From: Pseudomonas sp. FP2196
GTDB lineage: Bacteria; Pseudomonadota; Gammaproteobacteria; Pseudomonadales; Pseudomonadaceae
DNA length: 64,000 nucleotides
NCBI RefSeq assembly: GCF_030687715.1
Contig: NZ_CP117445.1
Coordinates: forward strand, 6,038,501-6,102,500
Direction of reading: 5' to 3'
Position 1 is the first letter of the stretch; every line of letters starts with the position of its first letter. The position numbers and the translations under genes are program-made. The notes under the pieces were generated by a model that was given only the letters and a program-made list of their open reading frames with translations, was not told where the DNA came from and ran no database searches. Below are positions 54,725-62,968 of this stretch, piece by piece.

Positions 54725-57382
54725 TCAGGCGAACTCGCACATCACGCTGGCGTTGCCGTCGAGCGTGGCATGCACACGCTTGAGGCTTTCGCCGGTGGCC
54801 ATCGCGTCGAGCAGACGATCCGCCACCAGCGGCAGTACGTGCTGATCAAGCAGATGATCAATCAGGCGTGCGCCGCTTTCGCTTTGCGTGCAGCGCTCGG
54901 ACAGGTGATCGACGAGGTTCTGGCACCAGCTGAAATCCAGCTGACGACGGTTGAGGCGCTCGCCGAGACGGCCGAGTTTGATTTCGATCAGCTCGCGCAA
55001 TACCGGGCCGCCGACCGGGTAGTACGGCACCACTTTCATACGGGCCAGCAGCGCTGGTTTGAAGTGTTTGCTGAGTACCGGGCGAATGGTTTCTTCGAGC
55101 ACTTCGGCCGTCGGCCGCGCGCCGTCTTCGCAGAGGTCGCTGATCTTGTCGCTACCGAGGTTCGAGGTCATCAGGATCAACGTGTTGCGGAAGTCGATCT
55201 CGCGACCTTCGCCGTCGTTGGCCACGCCTTTGTCGAAGATTTGATAGAACAGGTTGAGCACGTCCGGATCAGCCTTTTCGACCTCATCGAGCAGCACCAC
55301 CGAGTACGGCTTCTGGCGCACGGCTTCGGTAAGCATGCCGCCCTCGCCGTAACCGACGTAGCCTGGCGGTGCACCGATCAGGCGCGAGACGGTGTGCTTC
55401 TCCTGGAACTCGGACATGTTGATGGTGGTGATGAAACGATCACCGCCGTACAGCAGATCGGCGAGTGCCAGTGCGGTTTCGGTCTTGCCGACGCCGCTCG
55501 GGCCAACCAGCAGGAACACGCCGACCGGTGCATCCGGCTTGTTCAGGCCGGCAGCGGTGGCGCGCATCGAGCGATCCAGTGCGTGTACGGCTTGTTCCTG
55601 ACCACGGATACGCGTGCGCAGGTCGGTGGCGAAGCTGGCGACCTTGGCGTTGTGCTCACGGGCCAGTTGCGCCAGCGGCACGCCAGTCCAGGCGCTGATC
55701 ACTTCAGCCACCAGACGCGGGCAGACTTCGAAGCTGACCAGACGTTCTTTGACCTGAGCAGCAGTCAGCTCGCTGTGGGTCTTGTTCAGCTCGGCTTCCA
55801 GCGCTTCGACGCTTTGGCCTTCCTCGACTTCGGCTGCAATCGTTTCGATCACGGTGCCTTCAGCGTCTTCTTCAACGTTGACGGTGGGCTCCACGGCGGC
55901 GGCTTCGCGGGCCTTGGCCAGTTGCTGACGCAGTTCCAGCAGGCGCTCGGCCAGTTGCTTCTGCTCAGTCCACAGGGTTTCCAGCGCGACCATTTCGTTT
56001 TCGGCTTCGTCCAGACGCGCTTCCAGTGCTTCCAGCGCTTCGTGGTCGATCAACAGACCGGCTTCGGCATCGCGGCGCAGGGCCTGACGCTGACGGCCCC
56101 CTTCAGCCAGTTCGCCACGCAGACGCTCAAGGCTTTCCGGGGCGGCGGCGAGGCTGATGCGCACGCGGGCGCACGCAGTGTCGAGGACGTCGACGGCTTT
56201 GTCCGGCAGTTGCCGACCAGCCAGATAACGCGCAGACAGTTCGGCAGCAGACACCACCGCGTCATCACGCAAGTAGATGCCGTGGCTCTTCTCGTAGACC
56301 TGAGCCAGACCACGAAGGATGGTCACTGCTTCGCTGACGGTCGGTTCGTGCAGTTGCACCGGTTGGAAACGACGGGCCAGCGCCGGGTCTTTCTCGAAGT
56401 ATTTCTTGTACTCGGCCCAGGTGGTCGCGGCGATGGTGCGCAGTTCACCGCGAGCCAGTGCCGGTTTCAGCAGGTTGGCCGCGTCGGAACCACCGGCATT
56501 GCCGCCGGCGCCGATCAGGGTGTGGGCTTCGTCGATGAACAGAATGATCGGCTTCGGCGAGGCTTTGACCTCGTCGATCACGCCTTTGAGGCGACGCTCG
56601 AATTCACCTTTGACGCTGGCGCCAGCCTGCAACAGGCCCATGTCCAGCGACAGCAGCTCAACGCCTTTGAGCACTTGCGGCACTTCGCCGGCAGCAATGC
56701 GCGAGGCCAGGCCCTCGACGATGGCGGTTTTACCGACACCGGCCTCACCGACCACGATCGGGTTGTTTTTGCGGCGACGGGCGAGGATATCGACCATCTG
56801 ACGGATCGCACCATCACGGCACAGCACCGGGTCGAGTTTGCCGTCACGGGCCTGTTGGGTCAGGTTGTGGGTGAAACGCTGCAACAGCGATTCGCCCTGC
56901 GCGGCCGGTTTGCCGTTGGCCGCCGGTTGCTCCTGTTGCGACAGGGCAAATTCTTTCAGGCGATCGATGTTCAGCTTGGCGAGCAGCGGCTGATAACGGC
57001 TGCCGGCATAACGCATCGGGTTACGCAGCAGGGCGAGGATCAGCGCGGCGTCTTCGACCTGGGTCTGGCCCAGTTCGAGGTTGGCCACCAGCAAGGCGTC
57101 TTGCAGCCATTGCACCAGTTCCGGGGCGAACACCGGGTTGCGCGAAGCGCTGTGTTCAACGCGCGATTGCAGCGCTGCACTCAGCTCACCGGCGTCGACG
57201 TCAGCATCTTGCAACGCGCGTGCGAGCAAGCCGTTTGGACGCTCCAGCAGGCCGAGCATCAAGTCTTCGACGAGGATCTTGCTGCCGCCACGGGCAACGC
57301 AACGCTCGGCCGAACGCTCCAGATCACGACGGGTTTCGGCGTCCAGCGCCTGGATGAGTTGTTGCAGGTCTACGTTGATCAT
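54725..57382 (-). CDS. clpV: T6SS sheath-recycling AAA+ ATPase ClpV (TssH)
   Basis: An 885-residue Clp/Hsp100 ATPase. N-domain (about 1-150), first AAA+ domain with GEAGVGKTAIVEGL, coiled-coil middle domain (about 400-530), second AAA+ domain with GPSGVGKTETALAL and LLDEVEKADPDVLN. It disassembles contracted TssBC sheath. The longer acidic insert in the middle (VNVEEDAEGTVIETIAAEVE) distinguishes it from ClpB. Confidence 0.96.
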   Translation of the reverse strand: MINVDLQQLIQALDAETRRDLERSAERCVARGGSKILVEDLMLGLLERPNGLLARALQDADVDAGELSAALQSRVEHSASRNPVFAPELVQWLQDALLVANLELGQTQVEDAALILALLRNPMRYAGSRYQPLLAKLNIDRLKEFALSQQEQPAANGKPAAQGESLLQRFTHNLTQQARDGKLDPVLCRDGAIRQMVDILARRRKNNPIVVGEAGVGKTAIVEGLASRIAAGEVPQVLKGVELLSLDMGLLQAGASVKGEFERRLKGVIDEVKASPKPIILFIDEAHTLIGAGGNAGGSDAANLLKPALARGELRTIAATTWAEYKKYFEKDPALARRFQPVQLHEPTVSEAVTILRGLAQVYEKSHGIYLRDDAVVSAAELSARYLAGRQLPDKAVDVLDTACARVRISLAAAPESLERLRGELAEGGRQRQALRRDAEAGLLIDHEALEALEARLDEAENEMVALETLWTEQKQLAERLLELRQQLAKAREAAAVEPTVNVEEDAEGTVIETIAAEVEEGQSVEALEAELNKTHSELTAAQVKERLVSFEVCPRLVAEVISAWTGVPLAQLAREHNAKVASFATDLRTRIRGQEQAVHALDRSMRATAAGLNKPDAPVGVFLLVGPSGVGKTETALALADLLYGGDRFITTINMSEFQEKHTVSRLIGAPPGYVGYGEGGMLTEAVRQKPYSVVLLDEVEKADPDVLNLFYQIFDKGVANDGEGREIDFRNTLILMTSNLGSDKISDLCEDGARPTAEVLEETIRPVLSKHFKPALLARMKVVPYYPVGGPVLRELIEIKLGRLGERLNRRQLDFSWCQNLVDHLSERCTQSESGARLIDHLLDQHVLPLVADRLLDAMATGESLKRVHATLDGNASVMCEFA

Positions 57383-57393
57383 GGCTCACGTCC

Positions 57394-58401
57394 TTAATGA
57401 ATTTTGCTGCCCAGGGTCACCACGCCGTCCGCTTTCTCGCGGCCCAGCCAACTGGTCCAACCGAGGCGACAGGCGTTCTGCTCACCGATGCGCAGTTCGC
57501 GGATTTCTTCCTGGCGCAAGACCAGGCGAATGTCGTAATCGAGCGGGTCACGCAAGGTGAACCGCACCAGCGCGCAGAGCGGCTGGTAACCGAAGCCGAT
57601 CGGCAGGAATTCATGGAATCGCTGCCAGTCGAGTTGGGTGATGTGAATGCGGAATTTGCCACTGCGGTCGCGCACGTGTTCGCCGAGCACCAGGTCTTCG
57701 CCGAGCATGCTATTGGCGCGCCCCAAACGATTGCGCTGCTCTTCGAGAATTTCCACGCGGCGCTCGATGCACTGCTCGATGACCAGGTCTTCGTGCTTGA
57801 AGTAGTAACGCAGCACGGCTTCGATCAGCGCCGCCGAGTGCGCCCGCAAGCTGAGCAGGCCGAGGTACGGCAGCAGGCGTTTCCAGTTGAGTTCCTTGGC
57901 CTTGCGGATCTCGTCGCCGCCCAGACCGATCAGTGCAAACAGCTGCGCCGAGAACGGGTCGATCGCGCCGCTCTGGAAACTGGCGCGGTAGCGGTACTTG
58001 CGCCAGATCGGCAGCATCAGCCGTTGCAGGCGATGGTGGAACAGGTCGAGGAAGTTGCGCGTCGGGTTGCCGTCTTCGCTGTCGCCCAGTGCCTGTTCGC
58101 CGTAGAACGCCGGCAGCGGTGAACCGGAGCCAACCAGCCCGATCAGGTTGAACCGCATGCGCGCGCGCATCTGCCCGTGCTCTTCGAAAAACTCCACGCG
58201 ATCGACATCGCTGCGCGGGAATCCGAGGCTCGGGTTGGCCTGGAACTCGACGTGATCGTACAAATCGTCTTCGCTCAGGTGCGGGTGTGCCTCGCGCAGC
58301 CGGTCGATCACCAGCAGCACGGCCTGAAACAGCGAGTATTCGCGTATTACCCGGGTCAACCCGCTTAAAGCAGGGGTTGCAGACCCATACGTGGTGTCCA
58401 T
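57394..58401 (-). CDS. tssG: T6SS baseplate protein TssG
   Basis: A 335-residue protein with the family segments YSLFQAVLLVIDRLREAHP, MRFNLIGLVGSGSPLPAFY and FLPIGFGYQPLCALVRF. With TssF and TssK it forms the baseplate wedge. Its start overlaps the tssF stop by 37 bases. Confidence 0.95.
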   Translation of the reverse strand: MDTTYGSATPALSGLTRVIREYSLFQAVLLVIDRLREAHPHLSEDDLYDHVEFQANPSLGFPRSDVDRVEFFEEHGQMRARMRFNLIGLVGSGSPLPAFYGEQALGDSEDGNPTRNFLDLFHHRLQRLMLPIWRKYRYRASFQSGAIDPFSAQLFALIGLGGDEIRKAKELNWKRLLPYLGLLSLRAHSAALIEAVLRYYFKHEDLVIEQCIERRVEILEEQRNRLGRANSMLGEDLVLGEHVRDRSGKFRIHITQLDWQRFHEFLPIGFGYQPLCALVRFTLRDPLDYDIRLVLRQEEIRELRIGEQNACRLGWTSWLGREKADGVVTLGSKIH

Positions 58402-60152
58402 TGGTACACCTCTCCCTGTGTGCTTTTTACCCGCAGCTCATGGAATGAATTGAGACTGGCGTAAAGCGCGAAAAACTCGTTAAGAACCGAAGCGAAAACG
58501 AACAGGTCGCCTTCACCGATATACCCTTCCGGGTCGATGGTCAGTTCGGTGCGCAAACCGCGCACCGGCAGGCCACGGTGCAACCGATCGACGTGGTGGT
58601 GCTTGATGTGTTTGAGGCCGCCGAGCAGGCGCTTGCTGACCTTCTCCGCGTGCTGGTCGTAGTAGCGCGGCAGGTCGTAGGTTTCCAGAATCACCTTCAA
58701 CGCATTGACGTCCGCCAGCGACAGATAGTTAAGCGACATGTTGCTGATCAGCTTCCACAGGAAGTCACGGTTCAGCGGCGGCGCGAAGCTTGAAGTGGCC
58801 GGGGTGATGTTGCGGAAACTCAGGAACTCCGGAGTCTCTTCGCAGGCCATGCAGATGTCGCCGAGCTTGAGCTTGCGCGGCAAATTCTGGTTGGTGCACA
58901 TCAGCTCGATCGACAGGGTTTCGTGGGCTTCTGTGTGGCGAATGCCGAAGCTCAGGTAAGTGTCGAGGCCGTCGTGCAGCAAGGACGAACGCTGGCGAAT
59001 GCTGTAATGCGGACGGCTGTTGGGCACGTCGAAACTCGGGTCGTGCTCGAAGGATTCGAACGGCACGTATTCCTGATAACCGAGGCCACCGGGCTTCCAT
59101 CCCGTCACGGTTTCCACCGAGAACACGCCGCAGTTTTCCAGATCGTATTCCGCTGGCAGCAGCAGGTATTCGTCTTGCTTGCCGTCGAGGCGAATCGGCA
59201 ATGCGTCGTGCGCGAACAGGTTGGCAATCGGCGTGCAGAACAGCTTCACGTTATCCAGGGTCGGGCGCATGCGCATGATGCCGCTCTTGCGGATATCAAA
59301 GCGCAACTCCAGACCGCGCATCTGCTTGAGGGTGTCTTCCGGCAGTGCCTTGAGGATGTCCAGACCGTTGACGTCGACGAACAGGAACTTGTCCTGAAAG
59401 GCGAAGTATTCCTGCAGGTAGCGATAACCACGGAAGGTGTTCAGCGGATACGGAATCAACGCTTCTTCTTCGGCAAAGCCCACCGGTTTGACCCGGTCAC
59501 CGGGAATTTTGAACGCCATCGGTTTGCCGCTGACGCCATCAATCGGCTTGCCGGCGCCGTCGAGCGGGATCAGTTCTATGCCTTCGAGGTTGCGCAGCAG
59601 GCTCAGGTAAAGCATCTGACTGATGTAGCGCTCACCGGCAAAGTGCAGCCGCAGTTTGCTCAGCTCCAACTCGCCGAGATGGCCGTCGGCGCTCATTTCC
59701 AGACGCAGGCTGAGCAACGAACCGTCGCCCTTCACCGAGTAGTTCAGCGCGGCCAGATCCAGCGGCAACACCTCGGTCGGGTAGCAGGTGCGGAAGCGGC
59801 AGCGCACGTCTTCGATCGGCTTGCTTTCCACCGGCGTATCGCGCTCGACCACCAGCGCCGGGCCCGAACGCTTGAGCGGATCGAACTGCAAAATGCTGAA
59901 CGCCGGCAGCGGGCGCATGTAGTTCGGCCACAGCAATTGCATCAGGGAATGACTGAGCTCCGGCAGTTCGTCATCGAGCTTCTGCCGCAGACGCCCGGTG
60001 AGAAACGCAAAGCCTTCGAGCAACCGCTCCACATCCGGATCCCGCCCGGCCTGCCCCAGATACGGCGCCAACGCCGGACTACGCTCGGCGAAACGGCGAC
60101 CGAGTTGGCGCAGTGCGGTGAGTTCGCTTTGGTAGTAGTGGTTAAAGGACAC
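58365..60152 (-). CDS. tssF: T6SS baseplate protein TssF
   Basis: A 595-residue protein: YYQSELTALRQLGRRFAER at the start, then ERLLEGFAFLTGRLRQKLDD and ELSHSLMQLLWPNYMRPLPA, the TssF/ImpG signature. Part of the baseplate wedge. It follows the accessory cassette by 27 bases, so it depends on read-through or on a promoter inside the cassette. Confidence 0.95.
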   Translation of the reverse strand: MSFNHYYQSELTALRQLGRRFAERSPALAPYLGQAGRDPDVERLLEGFAFLTGRLRQKLDDELPELSHSLMQLLWPNYMRPLPAFSILQFDPLKRSGPALVVERDTPVESKPIEDVRCRFRTCYPTEVLPLDLAALNYSVKGDGSLLSLRLEMSADGHLGELELSKLRLHFAGERYISQMLYLSLLRNLEGIELIPLDGAGKPIDGVSGKPMAFKIPGDRVKPVGFAEEEALIPYPLNTFRGYRYLQEYFAFQDKFLFVDVNGLDILKALPEDTLKQMRGLELRFDIRKSGIMRMRPTLDNVKLFCTPIANLFAHDALPIRLDGKQDEYLLLPAEYDLENCGVFSVETVTGWKPGGLGYQEYVPFESFEHDPSFDVPNSRPHYSIRQRSSLLHDGLDTYLSFGIRHTEAHETLSIELMCTNQNLPRKLKLGDICMACEETPEFLSFRNITPATSSFAPPLNRDFLWKLISNMSLNYLSLADVNALKVILETYDLPRYYDQHAEKVSKRLLGGLKHIKHHHVDRLHRGLPVRGLRTELTIDPEGYIGEGDLFVFASVLNEFFALYASLNSFHELRVKSTQGEVYQWTPRMGLQPLL

Positions 60153-60179
60153 GGGTTACCTGCCTGGTAGTGGAACGCA

Positions 60180-60629
60180 TCAAAAAAATATCCTGTAGAG
60201 CGCGACTGTCAGTCCGGACACTACGTAGCCGAAGATGAGCAAGGTCGGAACATATGCCAGCCACTCGATCATCATCGCGCCCTTCATGGGCTGACCGCTG
60301 AGTCCTCCCGCTAACCGAAAGAGCATCCAGTTAACGGCGTAAAAAAGCATGAACACCAGCGGCCCAAGCCAAATTCGATTAAGCACCCGCTGCTCAGGCT
60401 TATCCCGCATGAGCCGCATTTCCAGAATTGCAAAAGCGATGTATGCCGGAACTCCAAAAATCATTCCTAAGGTTTCAAAATTCAGAGCAACGGAAGGCGG
60501 TTCATTCAATTGATCAATCAGCACAATGAGCGAGAGAACAACCAGCGGAAACCATAGGGCAGCCACGAGTAATCGACGACCTCCTGAGCTCAAATATTGA
60601 ACATTGAGACTCTTCCATTCCCCGTACAT
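60180..60629 (-). CDS. Four-helix membrane protein of unknown function, immunity candidate
   Basis: A 149-residue protein with about four hydrophobic segments (LLVAALWFPLVVLSLIVLI, GMIFGVPAYIAFAILEM, WLGPLVFMLFYAVNWMLF, LAYVPTLLIFGYVVSGLTVA). It starts two bases after the gene before it. Lower GC than the tss genes. Its place at the end of a PAAR-effector cassette suggests membrane-side immunity or effector handling (inference). Confidence 0.65.
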   Translation of the reverse strand: MYGEWKSLNVQYLSSGGRRLLVAALWFPLVVLSLIVLIDQLNEPPSVALNFETLGMIFGVPAYIAFAILEMRLMRDKPEQRVLNRIWLGPLVFMLFYAVNWMLFRLAGGLSGQPMKGAMMIEWLAYVPTLLIFGYVVSGLTVALYRIFF

Positions 60630-60631
60630 AT

Positions 60632-61030
60632 TTATTCCTCACCGCCGTCTAACGGTGCGCATGCTGTAATATTCCAGCCTTCATAGCCTGATGAAGTTGG
60701 GTAGATTGCATGACCATTGATCCACTGTGAGCGTTCATCTGTTGTGAACTCACTTTGCCAGAGTAGCCACTCAGATGACCTTAGCAATTCACCTTTTTTG
60801 TTATACACCCGAAAAAAAGCTTCACTTGTAAAAAGCTTTACCACTTTCCCAGCAACACCAAAACTCGAATACCTGGGGATATATGAATTTATATAGCAAG
60901 TTTTTGATTCATTCCATTTTGTCGAATAAACCTCTGCCGCTGCGGCAGCACCCAGCTTTATATACAGCCAAACAAAAATGGGTGCTCCCACCAAAAATAA
61001 AAATAAAAACAGTTTCGAAGGCGCCTTCAT
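60632..61030 (-). CDS. Small protein with N-terminal membrane anchor, immunity candidate
   Basis: A 132-residue protein with one N-terminal helix (LFLFLFLVGAPIFVWLYI) and a soluble, probably periplasmic domain with Trp-rich segments (SEWLLWQSEFTTDERSQWIN) and two Cys (TCYINSY, ITACAPLD). Start at the ATG 61030 or the GTG two codons upstream (AGGG five bases before it). It overlaps or abuts the effector candidate's stop. No family recognised. Confidence 0.65.
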   Translation of the reverse strand: MKAPSKLFLFLFLVGAPIFVWLYIKLGAAAAAEVYSTKWNESKTCYINSYIPRYSSFGVAGKVVKLFTSEAFFRVYNKKGELLRSSEWLLWQSEFTTDERSQWINGHAIYPTSSGYEGWNITACAPLDGGEE

Positions 61031-61032
61031 AA

Positions 61033-62004
61033 TCACTTCGACCCTGAGCGAGAAAGATACTCATCAAAATCGATTGGCCCAAGGTGAATGATAAATGAGA
61101 CATCATATAATTTAACGGCCGTATAGATCATGAAATCGCCACCCTTGCCGTGCAACTTGCGATACTCATTAAACTTTCCATTCGTCACTTTATGATATTC
61201 CACCCCACCTTTTTCGATCAGCTTTGGTTCGGTGACGTAATCAATTGGTCCAGGCCTGATGACGCCCTCCTCCGACCAGTAGCCCAGCAGTTGATCATCC
61301 CCTGCATTGAGAAAATCGTATGTATCTCGGACATAAAGCCCGATCTGCTCAATCTCTATTGCCGGAAAGCCATTATCATTTGAAATAGTCCGTAACTTGG
61401 TAGCTGCAACCTTAACAACAAAAGTTCCTAGCGCACCGTATACATCGTCCAGAGCATCGGTAGCTTTCTCCCAGTCTGTGGCCCCGAACCGAATCAAGTT
61501 AAACTGAGATATCTCTTCGAGTTCCAACGCTGTTTTATCGCTATAGTCCAGATAAGCACTTTTCAATTTTTTTGCTTTAGCATCCAGCAACCCGAGTCGT
61601 TGAAGGCGAGTCATTAATACGACCAGACCTCTGGAGAGCTCGTCCAGAGAACCCTTTAATCTACCAACGCTATTGTTAAATTCGGACGATGATGAAAGCG
61701 CCGCGACGAACTCATCAATTTTTGGCTTTACTCGTTTCGATCCTGAAAACAGCCAATCAAACGGTATATCTGTAAGGAGCTTTTCCGCACTCAATGTGCT
61801 CGCTGCAAGATCGCCCTGCTTGACAGACTTTGACAATTCATAAGGTTCGCCAGCAAACCATTTCCGCATAACACGAGCAGATACCGTCCACCCCAACTTA
61901 TCCATAACCCGTGGAATTGAAGAAATCTGAAAGTCCTTGACCTGAACACTTTGACCTTCTTTATTTTCAGCGGGCGTCAGTGCAGTTTTAATAGGAGCTG
62001 GCAT
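61033..62004 (-). CDS. DUF6402-like protein, candidate T6SS effector
   Basis: A 323-residue protein without signal peptide, encoded directly after the PAAR gene (11 bases). The C-terminal half has the pattern IGLYVRDTYDFLNAGDDQLL, GYWSEEGVI and KGGDFMIYTAVKLYDVS, which I associate with DUF6402 proteins found near PAAR/VgrG genes. The N-terminal half is mostly helical (KLLTDIPFDWLFSGSKRV). No catalytic residues can be named. Markedly lower GC than neighbouring tss genes. Confidence 0.65.
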   Translation of the reverse strand: MPAPIKTALTPAENKEGQSVQVKDFQISSIPRVMDKLGWTVSARVMRKWFAGEPYELSKSVKQGDLAASTLSAEKLLTDIPFDWLFSGSKRVKPKIDEFVAALSSSSEFNNSVGRLKGSLDELSRGLVVLMTRLQRLGLLDAKAKKLKSAYLDYSDKTALELEEISQFNLIRFGATDWEKATDALDDVYGALGTFVVKVAATKLRTISNDNGFPAIEIEQIGLYVRDTYDFLNAGDDQLLGYWSEEGVIRPGPIDYVTEPKLIEKGGVEYHKVTNGKFNEYRKLHGKGGDFMIYTAVKLYDVSFIIHLGPIDFDEYLSRSGSK

Positions 62005-62015
62005 AAAAATCAGTC

Positions 62016-62540
62016 TCAGGAAATGGCTATCGAGTCTTGAGAATCCAAAAACAAAGTGACCCCTTCAGCGATGGAAGAGCCGACCACTGAGGTTTTGCCT
62101 TCACTGTCCGTTACACCCGTAACCTCTTTTCCTGAGTCAGTACGGATGGTGTATCCACGATTAGCTACCGGTGCGCCTGTCTCGGGATCAGTAACAACGA
62201 AGTGCTCCGTAAACGGCCACTTAATCTCCACTGGCAACGGCGGCACAAACGGCGCCGGCGAGTGCGAGTTACCGATAATTACCGTCGATGACCCTGCCGT
62301 AACCTTATTCCCATGCGTGCCTTCAGAATCGACGGTGACAGCAGACTTGCCGTTGATTTTCACCGTCGTGGCCAAACCACCAACCATCGCACCACCACAC
62401 GCGGAGGCATCGCCTTGGCGGGCGGCCGCGAGGCCGTCGAAGAACACGTCGCCAGAACCGGCGGCGATCGGGTTGGTGCCGTGACCGGGGAGCGGGCAAG
62501 CGGTGGGGTCGGATACACGTGCTGCAGGTTTGCCAGACAT
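62016..62540 (-). CDS. PAAR-domain spike tip protein with a C-terminal β-domain
   Basis: A 174-residue protein. Residues 1-95 form a PAAR repeat domain (GKPAARVSDPTACPLPGHG, GDVFFDGLAAARQGD, GTHGNKVTAGSSTVIIGN). Residues 100-174 resemble a transthyretin/Ig-like module (FTEHFVVTDPETGAPVANRG; TDSEGKTSVVGSSIAEG) of the kind that links PAAR tips to cargo. It sharpens the VgrG spike and probably carries the DUF6402 protein encoded next. Confidence 0.93.
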   Translation of the reverse strand: MSGKPAARVSDPTACPLPGHGTNPIAAGSGDVFFDGLAAARQGDASACGGAMVGGLATTVKINGKSAVTVDSEGTHGNKVTAGSSTVIIGNSHSPAPFVPPLPVEIKWPFTEHFVVTDPETGAPVANRGYTIRTDSGKEVTGVTDSEGKTSVVGSSIAEGVTLFLDSQDSIAIS

Positions 62541-62551
62541 CGGGGTTCTCC

Positions 62552-62959
62552 TTAGTTGACCTTCACTTGTCCGCTGCCATCCAGGCGCGCGGAAAAACTG
62601 ACCTGACGCTTGAAACCTTCAACTTCCAGCAGGCCTTCGATACTGAAGGCCAGGCGCAGTTGATCGTGGTCACGCGGCAGGGAAATGACACGCACATTGC
62701 TCAGGCGTGGCTCGTAGGCTTCGATGAAGTTTTCGATGGCCAGCCGGGCCTGACTCAGGGAGTCGTGCAGGCTCAGACGCATGTCATTGAGATCGGGCAA
62801 CCCGTAGTCGGACAGCGTTTGCACGCTGCCGGCCCGGGTGCTGAGCATTTTGGCCAGATGGGCAGCCACAGACGCCATGGCCGAAGCTTCGAGGCTCCTG
62901 CCCTTGCGCTGTTCCGCGTCGCCATTGAGGCGTTCGAAAAGACTGCCGTATCCGTCCAT
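62552..62959 (-). CDS. tssE: T6SS baseplate protein TssE
   Basis: A 135-residue gp25-like protein (SLFERLNGDAEQRKGRSLEA; LSDYGLPDLNDMRLSLHDSL; IEAYEPRLSNVRVI). It starts sheath polymerisation at the baseplate. It lies nine bases after tssC. Confidence 0.94.
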   Translation of the reverse strand: MDGYGSLFERLNGDAEQRKGRSLEASAMASVAAHLAKMLSTRAGSVQTLSDYGLPDLNDMRLSLHDSLSQARLAIENFIEAYEPRLSNVRVISLPRDHDQLRLAFSIEGLLEVEGFKRQVSFSARLDGSGQVKVN

Positions 62960-62968
62960 GAGTCGCTC

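Noticed and set aside
54707..57397. 896-codon open frame antisense to clpV
   Set aside because: Shadow of clpV; no recognisable domains.
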